63,610 nucleotides of DNA from Betaproteobacteria bacterium (GCA_004297625.1 SCTY01000029.1:1-63610); one strand, 5' to 3'. Counted from the stretch's first letter, positions 8,033 through 17,416 are shown. Translations and numbers: made by a program. The notes: generated by a model from the sequence alone, not told the origin.

Positions 8033-9501
8033 AGCTCGTCCTCGCGCAGATGAAGCACGAGACGAACACGTTCTCGCCCGTGCCGACGCCGCTCGCGCGC
8101 TTCGGCCATGGACGCGAGCGGCCCTGGGAGGGACGCGGAGCCTACGAGGAGCTCAAGGGCACCGGCAGCGCGCTCGGCGCGTTCATCGACCTCGCGGAGC
8201 GCGCGGGCGCCAAGGTCGTGCTCCCGGTGGCGGCGCAGGCCTGGCCGAGCGGGCGCGTCGAGCAGGAGGCCTACGAATTCATCGCCAGCCGGATCGTCGA
8301 CGCGGTGGCGCAGGGTTGCGACGCGGTGCTGCTCGACCTGCACGGCGCGATGGTGACCGAGCGCTTCGACGACGGCGAAGGCGAGCTGCTGGCGCGCATC
8401 CGGCGCGTCGCGCCGCGCCTGCCGATCGGCGTGGCGCACGACATGCACGCCAATGTCTTTCCGGCGACCGGGCGCGTGGCGACGTCGCTTGCGGGATATC
8501 AAACGTATCCGCACGTCGACATGTATGAGACCGGCATTCGCGCCGCGCAACCGATCTTGAATCTTTTAAAAAAAGAATCTCTTCCTGCTTTGGCGTTTGG
8601 CCATAAGCCCATGCTGCCGCACGTCATGCGCCAGTCGAGCCTCGATTCTCCCAACAGGGAGATCCAGGCGCGCGCGAAGGAGATGGAGACACGGGGCGCG
8701 CTGTCGGCGACCTTCTTCGTCGGCTTCCCGCACGCCGACGTTCCGTACGCGGGCGCTTCGGCGGTGGTGGTGACCGATCGCGATCCCGAGCTCGCGCGCC
8801 GCTACTGCGACGAGCTGCTCGAAATGGCGTGGGCGAGCCGCGAGCAGTTCGTCTACCGGCCCGAGCCGCTCGCGCAATCGATCATGAGGGCGAAAGGCGT
8901 GAATGCGAAACCCGTGGTGCTGCTCGATCACTACGACAACTGCGCCTCCGGCGGCACCATGGACACGATGGCGGTGCTCGGCGCGATGCTCGACGCCGGG
9001 CTCGAAGAGGCCGCGGCGTTCGCCATCTGCGATCCCGCGGCGGTGGCGCAGATGAAGGAGGCGGGCACCGGAGCGCGCCTGACGCTCGCGCTCGGCGGGA
9101 AGACCGATATGCCGAGCCTCGGGCTCAAGGGCGAGCCGCGCACGGTGCAGGGCACGGTAAAGCGCATCGCCGACGGCCTGTACCGCAACGAGGGTCCCAT
9201 GGCGCGCGGCGAGCTGATGGACATGGGACCGGCCGCGGTGCTGGATACCGGTGCAATCGAAATCGTGGTCACCTCGCGCCAGGTCGAGCCCTTCGACATC
9301 GCCGCATTCCGTGCGGTGGGCATCGACCCCGCGGCCAAGCGCTACCTCATGCTGAAGAGCCGCGTCCACTGGCGCGCCGGCCTGGGCTCCATCGCCAGGG
9401 CCGTCGTGGAGTGCGCCGGCGTCGGGGTCTGCACCTCGGATTACTCGCAGCTCCAGTTCCGGCACGTGCGCCGGCCCGCGTTCCCGCTCGACGCGATGTA
9501 G
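8029..9501 (+). CDS. M81-family metallopeptidase (MlrC-like)
   Basis: The 490-residue protein starts at a GTG that overlaps the previous stop. It shows the MlrC pattern QMKHETNTFSP at the N-terminus, LLDLHGAM and AHDMHANV with likely metal-binding His/Asp residues, and a C-terminal MlrC_C-type domain (LLDHYDNCASGGTMDTMAVL onward). MlrC degrades linearised microcystin peptide in Sphingomonas. Most homologs occur beside Bug or ABC transporters and have unknown small amide substrates. It is the last gene of the operon. Confidence 0.85.
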   Translation: MKLVLAQMKHETNTFSPVPTPLARFGHGRERPWEGRGAYEELKGTGSALGAFIDLAERAGAKVVLPVAAQAWPSGRVEQEAYEFIASRIVDAVAQGCDAVLLDLHGAMVTERFDDGEGELLARIRRVAPRLPIGVAHDMHANVFPATGRVATSLAGYQTYPHVDMYETGIRAAQPILNLLKKESLPALAFGHKPMLPHVMRQSSLDSPNREIQARAKEMETRGALSATFFVGFPHADVPYAGASAVVVTDRDPELARRYCDELLEMAWASREQFVYRPEPLAQSIMRAKGVNAKPVVLLDHYDNCASGGTMDTMAVLGAMLDAGLEEAAAFAICDPAAVAQMKEAGTGARLTLALGGKTDMPSLGLKGEPRTVQGTVKRIADGLYRNEGPMARGELMDMGPAAVLDTGAIEIVVTSRQVEPFDIAAFRAVGIDPAAKRYLMLKSRVHWRAGLGSIARAVVECAGVGVCTSDYSQLQFRHVRRPAFPLDAM

Positions 9502-9569
9502 CTGAACGCCTACGCGCGCGTCGGGCGGCGGCGACTTACAATCGCCCTGCACCGGTATATTTTTCCTTC

Positions 9570-9911
9570 ATGAGCCTGCGCATGCGCACATTCGTAAACG
9601 ATGTCACTGCTGCCCTGCTCCTTGGTCTGGCGCTCGCGCTCGCCATGCCCCAGGCGTACGCAGGGATGATCTCAACCGACGCGGAGCGCGACCGCGTGAG
9701 GATCCTGCTCGAGCGCCCCGAGGTCGCCGCGGAGCTCGAGAAGCGGGGCGTCAATCCGGAGCAGGCGCGCAGCCGCGTGGACGCGATGACGCCCGCCGAG
9801 GTGAGCGAGCTCGCGGGAAGGATCGATCGGCTCGCCGCGGGAGGCCAGTCGGCCAGCCGCGACGTGCTGCTCGTCATCCTCGTCGTCCTGCTCGTGCTGC
9901 TGCTCGTCTAG
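9570..9911 (+). CDS. PA2779-family small membrane/exported protein
   Basis: The 113-residue product has an N-terminal hydrophobic signal (about 12-33), a helical middle with the family-like stretch LEKRGVNPEQARSRVDAMT and a C-terminal hydrophobic segment of Leu/Val residues that would insert in a membrane. PA2779-type proteins have this layout, and their function is not established. An internal Met at codon 5 is an alternative start. It converges on spoVR with a four-base overlap. Confidence 0.65.
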   Translation: MSLRMRTFVNDVTAALLLGLALALAMPQAYAGMISTDAERDRVRILLERPEVAAELEKRGVNPEQARSRVDAMTPAEVSELAGRIDRLAAGGQSASRDVLLVILVVLLVLLLV

Positions 9912-11266
9912 GCGGTCAGCTCGACCGGCTCGCCGCGGTCGTTGACGGTGAGCAGCCGGACCGGGCGGCGCCACACGCGCCGGGTGTACTCCAGCACCCG
10001 CTTCGCGCGGCCCAGGTCGAGCCCGCGGCCGTCCGTCGCATGCTCGTGCGCAAGCACCAGGCTGCCGTCGGTGTTGACATCGGTTGCCGCCACGCGCGGC
10101 GCGCCGTAGTTGAACTTCGGTGAAAGGATCGCTTCCCTGATGGCGTTCAAGTCGCGGTTCACCACCTTGATGCCGTCGGCGGCGCTCGCCTCGTAGACGA
10201 AGAGGTCGAGCTTCTCGGCGAGCTCACGGTCGAGAAAGTTGCGGATGAAGCCGAAATCGTCCTCGTCGCGCATCACCTCGCGCGCGCGCGGCATGCCGTG
10301 GCGCTCGATGAGGTGCTCCCACAGCGTGAAGCCGAGATGGTAGGGATTGATGGCGAGCGCGGTCTCCTGCCCGGCGGCGTACGGCCGCACCACGTCGGAA
10401 TGCGCCTTGATCGCCGCGAGGTACAGCGGCTGCGGCAGGAACTCGGCCTCGCGCAGCAGGCGCGCGTGCCAGTACGAGGCCCAGCCCTCGTTCATGATCT
10501 GGCAGGCGAACACCGGGTAGAAGTACAGCGACTCGGCGCGCACCGCGAGAAAGATGTCGCGCTCCCACTGCTCGAGCTCCGGCGCGTAGTGCGCGATGAA
10601 CCACAGCAGGTCGAATTCCGGGTGCGGCGGAACCGCCGCGCGGATGCGCCCCACGTCCGGCGCCGCCGGCTCGGCCTCGCCGGGCAGATCACGGAACCGG
10701 CGGTGAAACGCCGTCTGCGTGACGGTGGCCTTCTCCGGAACGAACTCGGGATACGGCGCGCGGTGCAGGTCGCCGTCGACGTCGACGTGCGACTCGAGGG
10801 CGAGCGCCGCGTCGAGCACCGCCTCGACCTTTTCCAGCCCGACCGCGTCGATCGCCTGCTGGATGCGCTGGGCATGCGCGGCCGCGTGCTCGACGATGTT
10901 GCCGCCCGCCATCTCGTGGAAGCGGGCGAAAAGCTCGTTCCCCTTCGAGAAATCGGCGTGCCCGAGCACGTGCGCCGTGACGAGCGTGTTCTCGGCGATG
11001 GAGTTGCCGTCCATGAGGAAGGCGCGGCAGGGATCGCCGGGGAACATCACCTCGAAGATCTTCGAGTGCCCCATGCTTTGCCGCACCAGCTGGTGGATGT
11101 AGCGCACGCCGAAGGACCAGTGCGGCATGCGGATCGGCAGCCCGTAGACCGCGATCTCGGTCATCAGGCTCGCCGGCGCGATCTCGAAGTCGACGTTGTA
11201 GTAGTCCAGGCCAAGGCGCTTCGCCAGCTCCTCGATGCCGGCGGCGTATTGCTCGAGCTCGCTCAT
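9908..11266 (-). CDS. spoVR: SpoVR-family protein
   Basis: The 452-residue protein matches the SpoVR family, with MPHWSFGVRYIHQL near residue 70, MNEGWASYWHARLL near the middle and NPYHLGFTLWEHL after it. In sporulating Bacillus SpoVR affects the spore cortex. In proteobacteria it travels with the PrkA kinase and the YeaH protein in stress and stationary-phase operons. I chose the Met (MSELEQ) that overlaps the yeaH stop as ATGA. A longer in-frame ATG exists 14 codons upstream inside yeaH. Confidence 0.92.
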   Translation of the reverse strand: MSELEQYAAGIEELAKRLGLDYYNVDFEIAPASLMTEIAVYGLPIRMPHWSFGVRYIHQLVRQSMGHSKIFEVMFPGDPCRAFLMDGNSIAENTLVTAHVLGHADFSKGNELFARFHEMAGGNIVEHAAAHAQRIQQAIDAVGLEKVEAVLDAALALESHVDVDGDLHRAPYPEFVPEKATVTQTAFHRRFRDLPGEAEPAAPDVGRIRAAVPPHPEFDLLWFIAHYAPELEQWERDIFLAVRAESLYFYPVFACQIMNEGWASYWHARLLREAEFLPQPLYLAAIKAHSDVVRPYAAGQETALAINPYHLGFTLWEHLIERHGMPRAREVMRDEDDFGFIRNFLDRELAEKLDLFVYEASAADGIKVVNRDLNAIREAILSPKFNYGAPRVAATDVNTDGSLVLAHEHATDGRGLDLGRAKRVLEYTRRVWRRPVRLLTVNDRGEPVELTA

Positions 11267-12411
11267 GGGCTCTCGGCTTGCTGGAAGAATTCCCGGATCG
11301 CCCGCCATACGTCTTCCTGCGAGGAGAGCGGGCTCATGCCGACCGGCAGCCCGGCGCGCTTGAGTTCGTTGAACACTTCGGCGAGCTGCGTCTCGCGCGG
11401 CCGGAAGGTGGCGATGCCGCCGGTTTCGACGTAGCCCGAGTAGTTGGCGAGCCCGGCGAGGCTTTTCAGCGCCGCGGTGGCCGGCTCGCGGTCCTCGGCG
11501 GCATTCTCGCCGTCGGAGGCATAGAAGAAATAGACGTTGTAGCGCCCGGGATCGTAGCGTTTCTGGATCACGTCGAGGGCGAGCCGGAAGGCGCAGGAGG
11601 ACACCGTGCCGCCGCTCGAGGACGCCTGGAAGAACTGGCTTTCGTCGAACTCCCAGGCCTGCGCCGCGTGCGCGAGGAACACGGTTTCCACTTTCGCGTA
11701 CTGCCGCCGGATGCCCTGCAGCGCGAAGAAGAAGAACTGCTTGGCGAGCTTGCGCTGCGCCTCGTCCATGCTGCCAGAGACGTCGAGCGCGAAGATCACG
11801 GCCGCGTTGGTCGAAGGCGTGGCGCGCTTCACGAGCTGGCGGAAGCGCAGGTCGTCGTTGACGATGGCGACCGGGTTCTCCTGGATCGCGCGCCGCTTCA
11901 CGGCTTCCTTCATGGTTCTTCTTCTGTCGAGGCGCGAGCGCGCACCGCGCTTGTCCCAGCCTTCGCGCACGTAGTCGGGCTCGTCCATCGTCGAGGCGCG
12001 CTTGGGCTTGAGCTCCGGAAGCTTCAGCTCCTCCCAGATCCAGTCGATGATCTCGTCGAGCTTCATCTCGACGACGAAGCGGATCTCGCCGTTCTCGGTG
12101 CCGCCCGACTGCGCGCCGGCGTCGCCGCTCTCGCGCCCGGGGGCTAGCACGTCGCCGGGCTGGCCGCGGCCCTGGCCGGCGCCCTGCTGCGCGCTCGGAT
12201 CGGCGAGCCGGAAGCGCGAGTGCTCGAGGAACTTCACCGGCACGAGCACGCTGCGGTTGCCGCTCGGGCCGGTCATCAGGTCCTCGCCCGAGAGAATCTC
12301 GGGCAGCGTATCCCTCACCGCCTCGCGCACCTTCTGGTTGTGGCGCAGCCAGTCGCGCGCCCCCCGCGAGAAGAGCTCGTACCAGGGCGCCTCGGCGGCG
12401 ATGCGGATCAT
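11263..12411 (-). CDS. yeaH: YeaH/YhbH-family protein (DUF444)
   Basis: The 382-residue protein belongs to DUF444. Its C-terminal half is a von Willebrand A-like domain with the MIDAS-type motif DVSGSMDE. The preceding part is rich in charged residues and includes the typical RLDRRRTMKEAVKRR stretch. In E. coli yeaH lies in the same operon as the kinase gene yeaG (prkA). I chose the start MIRIAAEAP. The frame extends upstream into a palindromic repeat, but those codons have no family similarity. Confidence 0.9.
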   Translation of the reverse strand: MIRIAAEAPWYELFSRGARDWLRHNQKVREAVRDTLPEILSGEDLMTGPSGNRSVLVPVKFLEHSRFRLADPSAQQGAGQGRGQPGDVLAPGRESGDAGAQSGGTENGEIRFVVEMKLDEIIDWIWEELKLPELKPKRASTMDEPDYVREGWDKRGARSRLDRRRTMKEAVKRRAIQENPVAIVNDDLRFRQLVKRATPSTNAAVIFALDVSGSMDEAQRKLAKQFFFFALQGIRRQYAKVETVFLAHAAQAWEFDESQFFQASSSGGTVSSCAFRLALDVIQKRYDPGRYNVYFFYASDGENAAEDREPATAALKSLAGLANYSGYVETGGIATFRPRETQLAEVFNELKRAGLPVGMSPLSSQEDVWRAIREFFQQAESP

Positions 12412-12433
12412 GAGATGGCCGGGCGTTCTGCCG

Positions 12434-12543
12434 ACCCCCTGTCGAGGGGGTCGCGAGCCGAAGGCGAACGGGGGGTTGGTTTTCGCGAAAACAAAACCCC
12501 CCGCTCGCGAAAAGCGCGCTCGCTTCCCCCCTTGACAGGGGGG
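12434..12543. repeat. Long palindromic repeat, copy A
   Basis: The stretch has two outer hairpins (ACCCCCTGTCGAGGGGGT on the left and CCCCCCTTGACAGGGGGG on the right) around a core of GGGGGGTT...AACCCCCC arms separated by a TTTTCGCGAAAAC loop. A second copy in opposite orientation lies at 45340-45442, upstream of purA. The layout resembles a nonautonomous REP- or MITE-like element. It occupies most of the space between prkA and yeaH, so it may separate their expression or contribute a transcript-end hairpin. Confidence 0.75.
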
Positions 12544-12574
12544 CGGCACGGGCCGAAGCGAACGGCGATCACGG

Positions 12575-14527
12575 TCACTCCTGTGCGAGAAGTGTCGTCA
12601 CGTAGTTCAGCGCCTCGCGTGCGCTGTGCGCGTCGTAGCCGTATTCATCGACCAGGCGCTTCTCGACCACCGAGATCTTCTGGCGCGTCTCGTCGTCCGG
12701 GCGGGTGCTCGAGCTCACCAGGCGCAGCACGTCGCGGCGCTGCTCGAAGAGGTACTGCTCGACCGCGTCGTGCAGCGGCGCATGGCTGTCGAGCGTGAAC
12801 TTCTCGCCGCGCTTGAAGGCGCCCATCGCCTTCCTCACCACCTCCTGGCGGAACGAGAGCTTGCCCGACTCCGAGATGCGGATCTTCTCCTCGACCGAGC
12901 GCAGGAAGCGCTCGTCGGGCTTTCTCTCCTCGTTGGTGATCGGATCCTTGACGGTGCGGTTGTCGAGCGTCGCTTCGACCTCGTCGAGGTACTTGTCGAG
13001 CAGCTGCTGCGCCTCCTGCTCGAACGAGACGAACAGCGCCTTGTGCACGTCCTCCTTCACCCAGCGGTTGTAGAAGTCCTTGCGCACGGTGACGAGGTAG
13101 TCGATCCACTTGCGCTTCTTCTTGCCGTCCATGCGCACGTCGGACTCGATGCCGTCCTTGAGCGCGATCAGCACGTCCATCGTGGTGAGGCTCTTGGCGT
13201 GCGACTGGATGATGGCGCCCGAGAGCGCGTTGATGACGAAGCGCGGCGACACGCCGGAGAGCCCCTCCTCGGGGTTGCGCGCGCGGATCTTCTCCACTTC
13301 GGACGGCGGCACACCCTCGACGTCTTCGCCGGCGTACAGGCGCACCTTCTTCGCCTGCTCGGCTTCGCGTTCCTCGCCCTCCTGCAGGCGCGTGAGCACC
13401 GCGAACACCGCCGCGATGTGCAGCGCGTGCGGGTCGAGATGCACCTCGCGGAACGCCTGGGTGGACGAGGTGAGCTTCTTGTAGATGCGCGCCTCCTCCT
13501 TATAGGAGAGCGTGTAGGGCACCTGGATGATGACCATGCGGTCGAGCAGCGCCTCGTTCTCCGCTTCCTGCAGGAACTTGCGGAACTCGGCGAGGTTGGT
13601 GTGCGCGATGATGGTCTCGTCCAGGTGGATCAGCGGGAAGCGCGACACCTTGACGTTCTTCTCCTGCGTGAGCGTGAGCAGCAGGTACAGGAACTCGCGC
13701 TTCACCTTCAGGATCTCGATCATCTCGAGCATGCCGCGGCTCGCGGCGAACACCGCGCCGGACCAGGACCAGGCGCGCGCATCGCCCTCGTCACCGAATT
13801 CCGACACCTTGGAAAGATCCACCGAGCCGACCAGGTCGGCGATGTCCGCGGTGGTCGGGTCGTGCGGCGCGTAGGTGCCCACGCCGACCCGGCTCGCCTC
13901 CGAGATGAAGACGCGCTCCACCGGCACCTGCATGAAGTCGCCCGAGAACTCGTGCTGCAGGCGGCTCACGCAGTAGGGACAGAGCTCGCCCGTGATCTCG
14001 ACGCCGTACGTGCCGCGGAACTGGCCGCGCAGCGTGTGCGGCACGAGGTGCAGCGGCGACTCGTGCACCGGGCAGCCGTGGATCCCGTACAGCGCGCCGG
14101 CGTCGGTGTGGCTGTACTCCTCGAGCCCGCGCTTGAGCAGGATCACCATGCTCGACTTGCCGCCCGAGGGCGGGCCTAGCAGCAGCAGCAGTCGTCTGCC
14201 AACTTCGGAGCCGGCGCTCGCGGCCTTGAAGTAGTCGACCACCCGCTCGATGGTGTCGCCGATGCCGTAGAGCTCGTCCTCGAACAGTTGACAACGCCAG
14301 AGGCCTTCGGCGTCGTCGTAGCCCCCGGCGCGCATCATGTCCCAGATGTACTGGTGGCTGGTGCGCGAAATCCCACGCGTGTCGGCGGGGAGAACGCTTT
14401 CGAGAAAGCTGGCGAAAGTTCCCGCCCAGCGCGCGGCCCGGTGTCCCTTGGTGAATTCGCTGAGGGATTTCAGCAGGGTTGACTTGCGATCGTCGCGCTT
14501 ATCGAAGTTCACTACCTGGTTGGTCAT
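12575..14527 (-). CDS. prkA: PrkA-family serine protein kinase
   Basis: The 650-residue protein matches the full PrkA length. The AAA+ type N-terminal domain has the Walker A motif GPPSGGKSS (about 118-126). A PrkA C-terminal domain follows. PrkA/YeaG is a cytoplasmic kinase or AAA+ ATPase linked to starvation and stress adaptation in enteric bacteria. It is the first gene of prkA-yeaH-spoVR. A sigma-54-like promoter is seen about 75 bases upstream. A palindromic repeat separates it from yeaH. Confidence 0.93.
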   Translation of the reverse strand: MTNQVVNFDKRDDRKSTLLKSLSEFTKGHRAARWAGTFASFLESVLPADTRGISRTSHQYIWDMMRAGGYDDAEGLWRCQLFEDELYGIGDTIERVVDYFKAASAGSEVGRRLLLLLGPPSGGKSSMVILLKRGLEEYSHTDAGALYGIHGCPVHESPLHLVPHTLRGQFRGTYGVEITGELCPYCVSRLQHEFSGDFMQVPVERVFISEASRVGVGTYAPHDPTTADIADLVGSVDLSKVSEFGDEGDARAWSWSGAVFAASRGMLEMIEILKVKREFLYLLLTLTQEKNVKVSRFPLIHLDETIIAHTNLAEFRKFLQEAENEALLDRMVIIQVPYTLSYKEEARIYKKLTSSTQAFREVHLDPHALHIAAVFAVLTRLQEGEEREAEQAKKVRLYAGEDVEGVPPSEVEKIRARNPEEGLSGVSPRFVINALSGAIIQSHAKSLTTMDVLIALKDGIESDVRMDGKKKRKWIDYLVTVRKDFYNRWVKEDVHKALFVSFEQEAQQLLDKYLDEVEATLDNRTVKDPITNEERKPDERFLRSVEEKIRISESGKLSFRQEVVRKAMGAFKRGEKFTLDSHAPLHDAVEQYLFEQRRDVLRLVSSSTRPDDETRQKISVVEKRLVDEYGYDAHSAREALNYVTTLLAQE

Positions 14528-14602
14528 GCGCCACCGCCTTTCGTTGCCTGCATATTCCTCTGATCGTTAGATCATGAATAGAGTCCCTGTATCTATCCTC
14601 GA

Positions 14603-14620
14603 AAGCAAAGAATGCACCCT
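14603..14620 (-). promoter_or_regulatory. Possible sigma-54 promoter of prkA
   Basis: On the minus strand the sequence AGGGTGCATTCTTTGCTT has GG and GC exactly 12 bases apart, plus the TTTGCT element expected at -12. It differs from the consensus at the CAC of the -24 box. The E. coli yeaGH operon is known to respond to nitrogen regulation and RpoS, which makes the match plausible. The enhancer site was not identified. Confidence 0.4.
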
Positions 14621-14786
14621 CCGTCCGCGCTATCTTCGAAACGCCGCTGTAATAAAACGCGCCCGCCGGGTCCCCAGTTGACGGAGCAACGCGAGGCGTC
14701 GGTGCTTTCCCGTCGTATTTCGTTTACAGTTTTCAGGAATCGTACGAACCGCCCCCGGGGCCCGTGGTCGAACCCTTGACGCCGAC

Positions 14787-15143
14787 ATGCTTAAAGAGAT
14801 CCTAGGAGTCGCCGACGATCCGCCGGCGAAGCGGCGCTGGTTCCATGACGACTTCTTCGATCTGTTCGTGTGGCAGTCGGACGGGGAGGTAACGCTGTTC
14901 CAGCTTTGTTACGGCGCCGATGCCACCGAGCGTGCGCTGGTCTGGGACAAGGCGCGCGGGTTTTTCCACGACGGCCCGCCCGGATCGCAGGAAGTGATTT
15001 CACGATTCGAAGACGCGGCCGCGCACCTGCCCGAGGACATCCGCAGCGAGATCCGGCAGAAAATGCATGAGTACGCCGGGCGGCGGCTCGCGGTGACCTC
15101 GCGGCGCAAGCGCTTCCGCCGCGCCGCCTGGCAGAAGAAGTAA
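14787..15143 (+). CDS. Conserved hypothetical protein
   Basis: The 118-residue soluble protein has no signal peptide or membrane segment. Its first half is rich in aromatic and acidic residues (WFHDDFFDLFVWQSDGEVTL) and its last 20 residues are strongly basic. The pattern recalls short betaproteobacterial proteins of unknown function often annotated only as hypothetical. The codon pattern matches that of neighbouring genes, and the long lowercase-GC start region supports a real gene. It lies 30 bases before the GST gene on the same strand, so the two may be co-transcribed. Confidence 0.6.
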   Translation: MLKEILGVADDPPAKRRWFHDDFFDLFVWQSDGEVTLFQLCYGADATERALVWDKARGFFHDGPPGSQEVISRFEDAAAHLPEDIRSEIRQKMHEYAGRRLAVTSRRKRFRRAAWQKK

Positions 15144-15173
15144 CCTGACCCGCCACCCACAAGAAAGCTCGCG

Positions 15174-16082
15174 ATGGGGATGATGGTTGAAGGGGTATGG
15201 CGCGACATTCCGCGCGACACCAAGTCCACGGGCGGCGCTTTCGTGCGCCCGGAAAGCGCGTTTCGGGACTGGGTTTCAGACGACAAAAGCGCCCCGTACC
15301 CGGCGGAAAGCGGCCGGTATTACCTGTACGTCGCTAAAGCCTGCCCCTGGGCGCACCGCACGCTCATCGTGCGGGCATTGAAGGGCCTCGAGAAAGCGAT
15401 CCCGGTGTTCTACGTGCGCCCGGAAATGCTCGAGAACGGGTGGGAGCTGGCGGACGGCGGCTACCTCTACGAGATCTACGCCAAGGCGAATCCCCGCTAT
15501 ACCGGGCGGGTCACCGTGCCGGTGCTCTGGGACAGAAAGCAGGAGCGGATCGTCAACAACGAGTCCTCCGAGATCATTCGCATGCTGAACCGCGAGTTCG
15601 ACGCCTGCGCTGCGAAGAAGCTCGCGGACCTGTATCCTTCGACCCTGCGGAGGGAGATCGACCGGGTCAACGAGCGCGTCTACCGCACGGTGAACAATGG
15701 GGTGTACCGCGCGGGGTTCGCCACCGCCCAGGACAAGTACGAAGAAGCGGTGAGCGAGCTGTTCGGCACGCTCGACTGGCTGGAGAAGCGGCTGGCGAAG
15801 CGCCGGTGGCTGTGCGGCGCGCGCTTCACCGAGGCGGACGTTCGGCTCTTCACCACTCTAATAAGGTTCGACGCGGTCTATTACTCGCATTTCAAGTGCA
15901 ACCTGCGGCGGCTGATCGACTATCCAAAACTATGGCGCTACGCGCGACGCATCTATGCGCTTCCGGGGGTGGCGCGCACGGTCGATCTGGCGGAGATCAA
16001 GGCCCACTATTACCGCAGCATGAGGAACCTCAACCCCACGCAGATCGTGCCCAAAGGGCCGGTGCTCGACTTTCGCTTGTAA
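15174..16082 (+). CDS. Glutathionyl-hydroquinone reductase-like GST (Xi class, YqjG type)
   Basis: The 302-residue protein is a GST with the Xi-class motif KACPWAHR. Cys57 is the expected catalytic residue that reduces glutathionyl-hydroquinones. The N-terminal thioredoxin-like domain contains NNESSEIIRML. The C-terminal helical domain ends with the conserved SMRNLNPTQIVPKGP. The enzyme returns GS-hydroquinones to hydroquinone with GSH, in the cytoplasm. A second start Met is three codons in. It is followed at once by the MipA-like gene. Confidence 0.85.
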   Translation: MGMMVEGVWRDIPRDTKSTGGAFVRPESAFRDWVSDDKSAPYPAESGRYYLYVAKACPWAHRTLIVRALKGLEKAIPVFYVRPEMLENGWELADGGYLYEIYAKANPRYTGRVTVPVLWDRKQERIVNNESSEIIRMLNREFDACAAKKLADLYPSTLRREIDRVNERVYRTVNNGVYRAGFATAQDKYEEAVSELFGTLDWLEKRLAKRRWLCGARFTEADVRLFTTLIRFDAVYYSHFKCNLRRLIDYPKLWRYARRIYALPGVARTVDLAEIKAHYYRSMRNLNPTQIVPKGPVLDFRL

Positions 16083-16153
16083 TCGCGCTGTGCGTCGCGG
16101 CGCCGGCGTATGCGAGCAGCGACCCGCTGGCCGGCATCGCCCCCGACGACAGC

Positions 16154-17416
16154 ATGGCGATCGGCGTGCTGCCGCGCATCGAGCGCTCGGCCTACCGCGG
16201 CGGGGGGGCGCGCTACGACTTCTTGCCGCTGTACCTCTACGAAGGCGAGCGGGTCTACCTGCATACCTACAGCGTCGGCCTGAAATTCCGGCCTTCGGAG
16301 ACGCGGCGCTTCGACGTCTTTCTCAAGCACCGTTTCGAGGGCCACCCGACCGACGACATCCCGTCGAGCCTCGTCGGCATGGACCGGCGCGAGCAGGGGA
16401 TCGATGCCGGTGTAAGCGCGCAGTGGAGCGGGTCATGGGGCGTCGCGTATGCCGAGGCATTGCACGACGTGTCGGCGGCCTCCCGGGGCAGCGAGGTGCG
16501 CCTGGGCTACAAATACCCTTGGCGCAGCGGCCGCTGGCTGGTGCGGCCGCATGCCATGCTCGGCGTGCGCAGCGCCCACCTCAATAACTATTACTACGGC
16601 GTGCGCCCCTCCGAGGCGACGGCCGAGCGCCCCGCCTACGCGGCCGGCCGCGGGATCGGCGCCGAGCTCGGCGTGTACGCGCTCTACCAGCTCACCGAGC
16701 GCTGGCGGCTGCTCGCCGGCGCGACCGTAACGCGGCTGCCGGCGACCGTGGGCGCAAGCCCGATCGTCGAGCATCGCACCCTCGGCACGCTGAGCGTGGG
16801 CGCCATGTACGACCTGTCCCCCACCCACGCGGCATGGGAGAAGGGCAAGCCGCTCATCGTGCGCGCGTTCTACGGCGCGTCGAGCGATTGCAACGTCATG
16901 CAGGTCGCCGAGCTGCGCTGCACCTCGACCCACGAGAAGGACAAGACCGGCGTCACCGGCTTCGAAGTCGGACGCCCCTTCATCAAGCAGCTGAACGGCT
17001 GGCCGGTCGACATCGCCGGCTTCGTCGGCCTGCTCCGGCACAATGAGGACGGCCACCAGCCGGACTTCTGGCAGATCAACGCCTACTTCAAGGCCTACTA
17101 CTACGGCTTTCCGTGGGACGCGCGCGTGCGCACGCGCCTGGGTTGGGGCGTCGGCCTCTCGTATGCGCGCCGCGTACCGTTCGTCGAGCAGCGCGACCAG
17201 GCGGAGCGCGGACGCGTCACCTCGAAGCTCCTCAATACCTTCGATCCCACGGCGGATGTCAACGTTGGCGATGTGCTGGGCATGAAGCGCCTGCGCGAGA
17301 CCTACGTAGGCGTGGGCGTGTCGCACCGCTCGGGCATCTTCGGCACCTCGCAGGTGCTCGGCAACGTCAACGGCGGCTCGAACTACATCTACGGCTACGT
17401 CGAGACGTCCTTCTAG
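16154..17416 (+). CDS. MipA/OmpV-family outer membrane protein (start unresolved)
   Basis: From the ATG at 16154 the frame gives 420 residues of alternating beta-barrel-like sequence with many aromatic residues, ending YGYVETSF as outer-membrane barrels do. MipA/OmpV similarity is seen in FLPLYLYEGERVYLHTYSVGLKF. A signal-peptide-like segment (LSLVIALCVAAPAYA) lies upstream in the same frame from about 16070, but no ATG, GTG or TTG is placed to start it. The true start may be non-standard, or the start region may be damaged. Length exceeds the usual 250 residues of MipA. Confidence 0.6.
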   Translation: MAIGVLPRIERSAYRGGGARYDFLPLYLYEGERVYLHTYSVGLKFRPSETRRFDVFLKHRFEGHPTDDIPSSLVGMDRREQGIDAGVSAQWSGSWGVAYAEALHDVSAASRGSEVRLGYKYPWRSGRWLVRPHAMLGVRSAHLNNYYYGVRPSEATAERPAYAAGRGIGAELGVYALYQLTERWRLLAGATVTRLPATVGASPIVEHRTLGTLSVGAMYDLSPTHAAWEKGKPLIVRAFYGASSDCNVMQVAELRCTSTHEKDKTGVTGFEVGRPFIKQLNGWPVDIAGFVGLLRHNEDGHQPDFWQINAYFKAYYYGFPWDARVRTRLGWGVGLSYARRVPFVEQRDQAERGRVTSKLLNTFDPTADVNVGDVLGMKRLRETYVGVGVSHRSGIFGTSQVLGNVNGGSNYIYGYVETSF

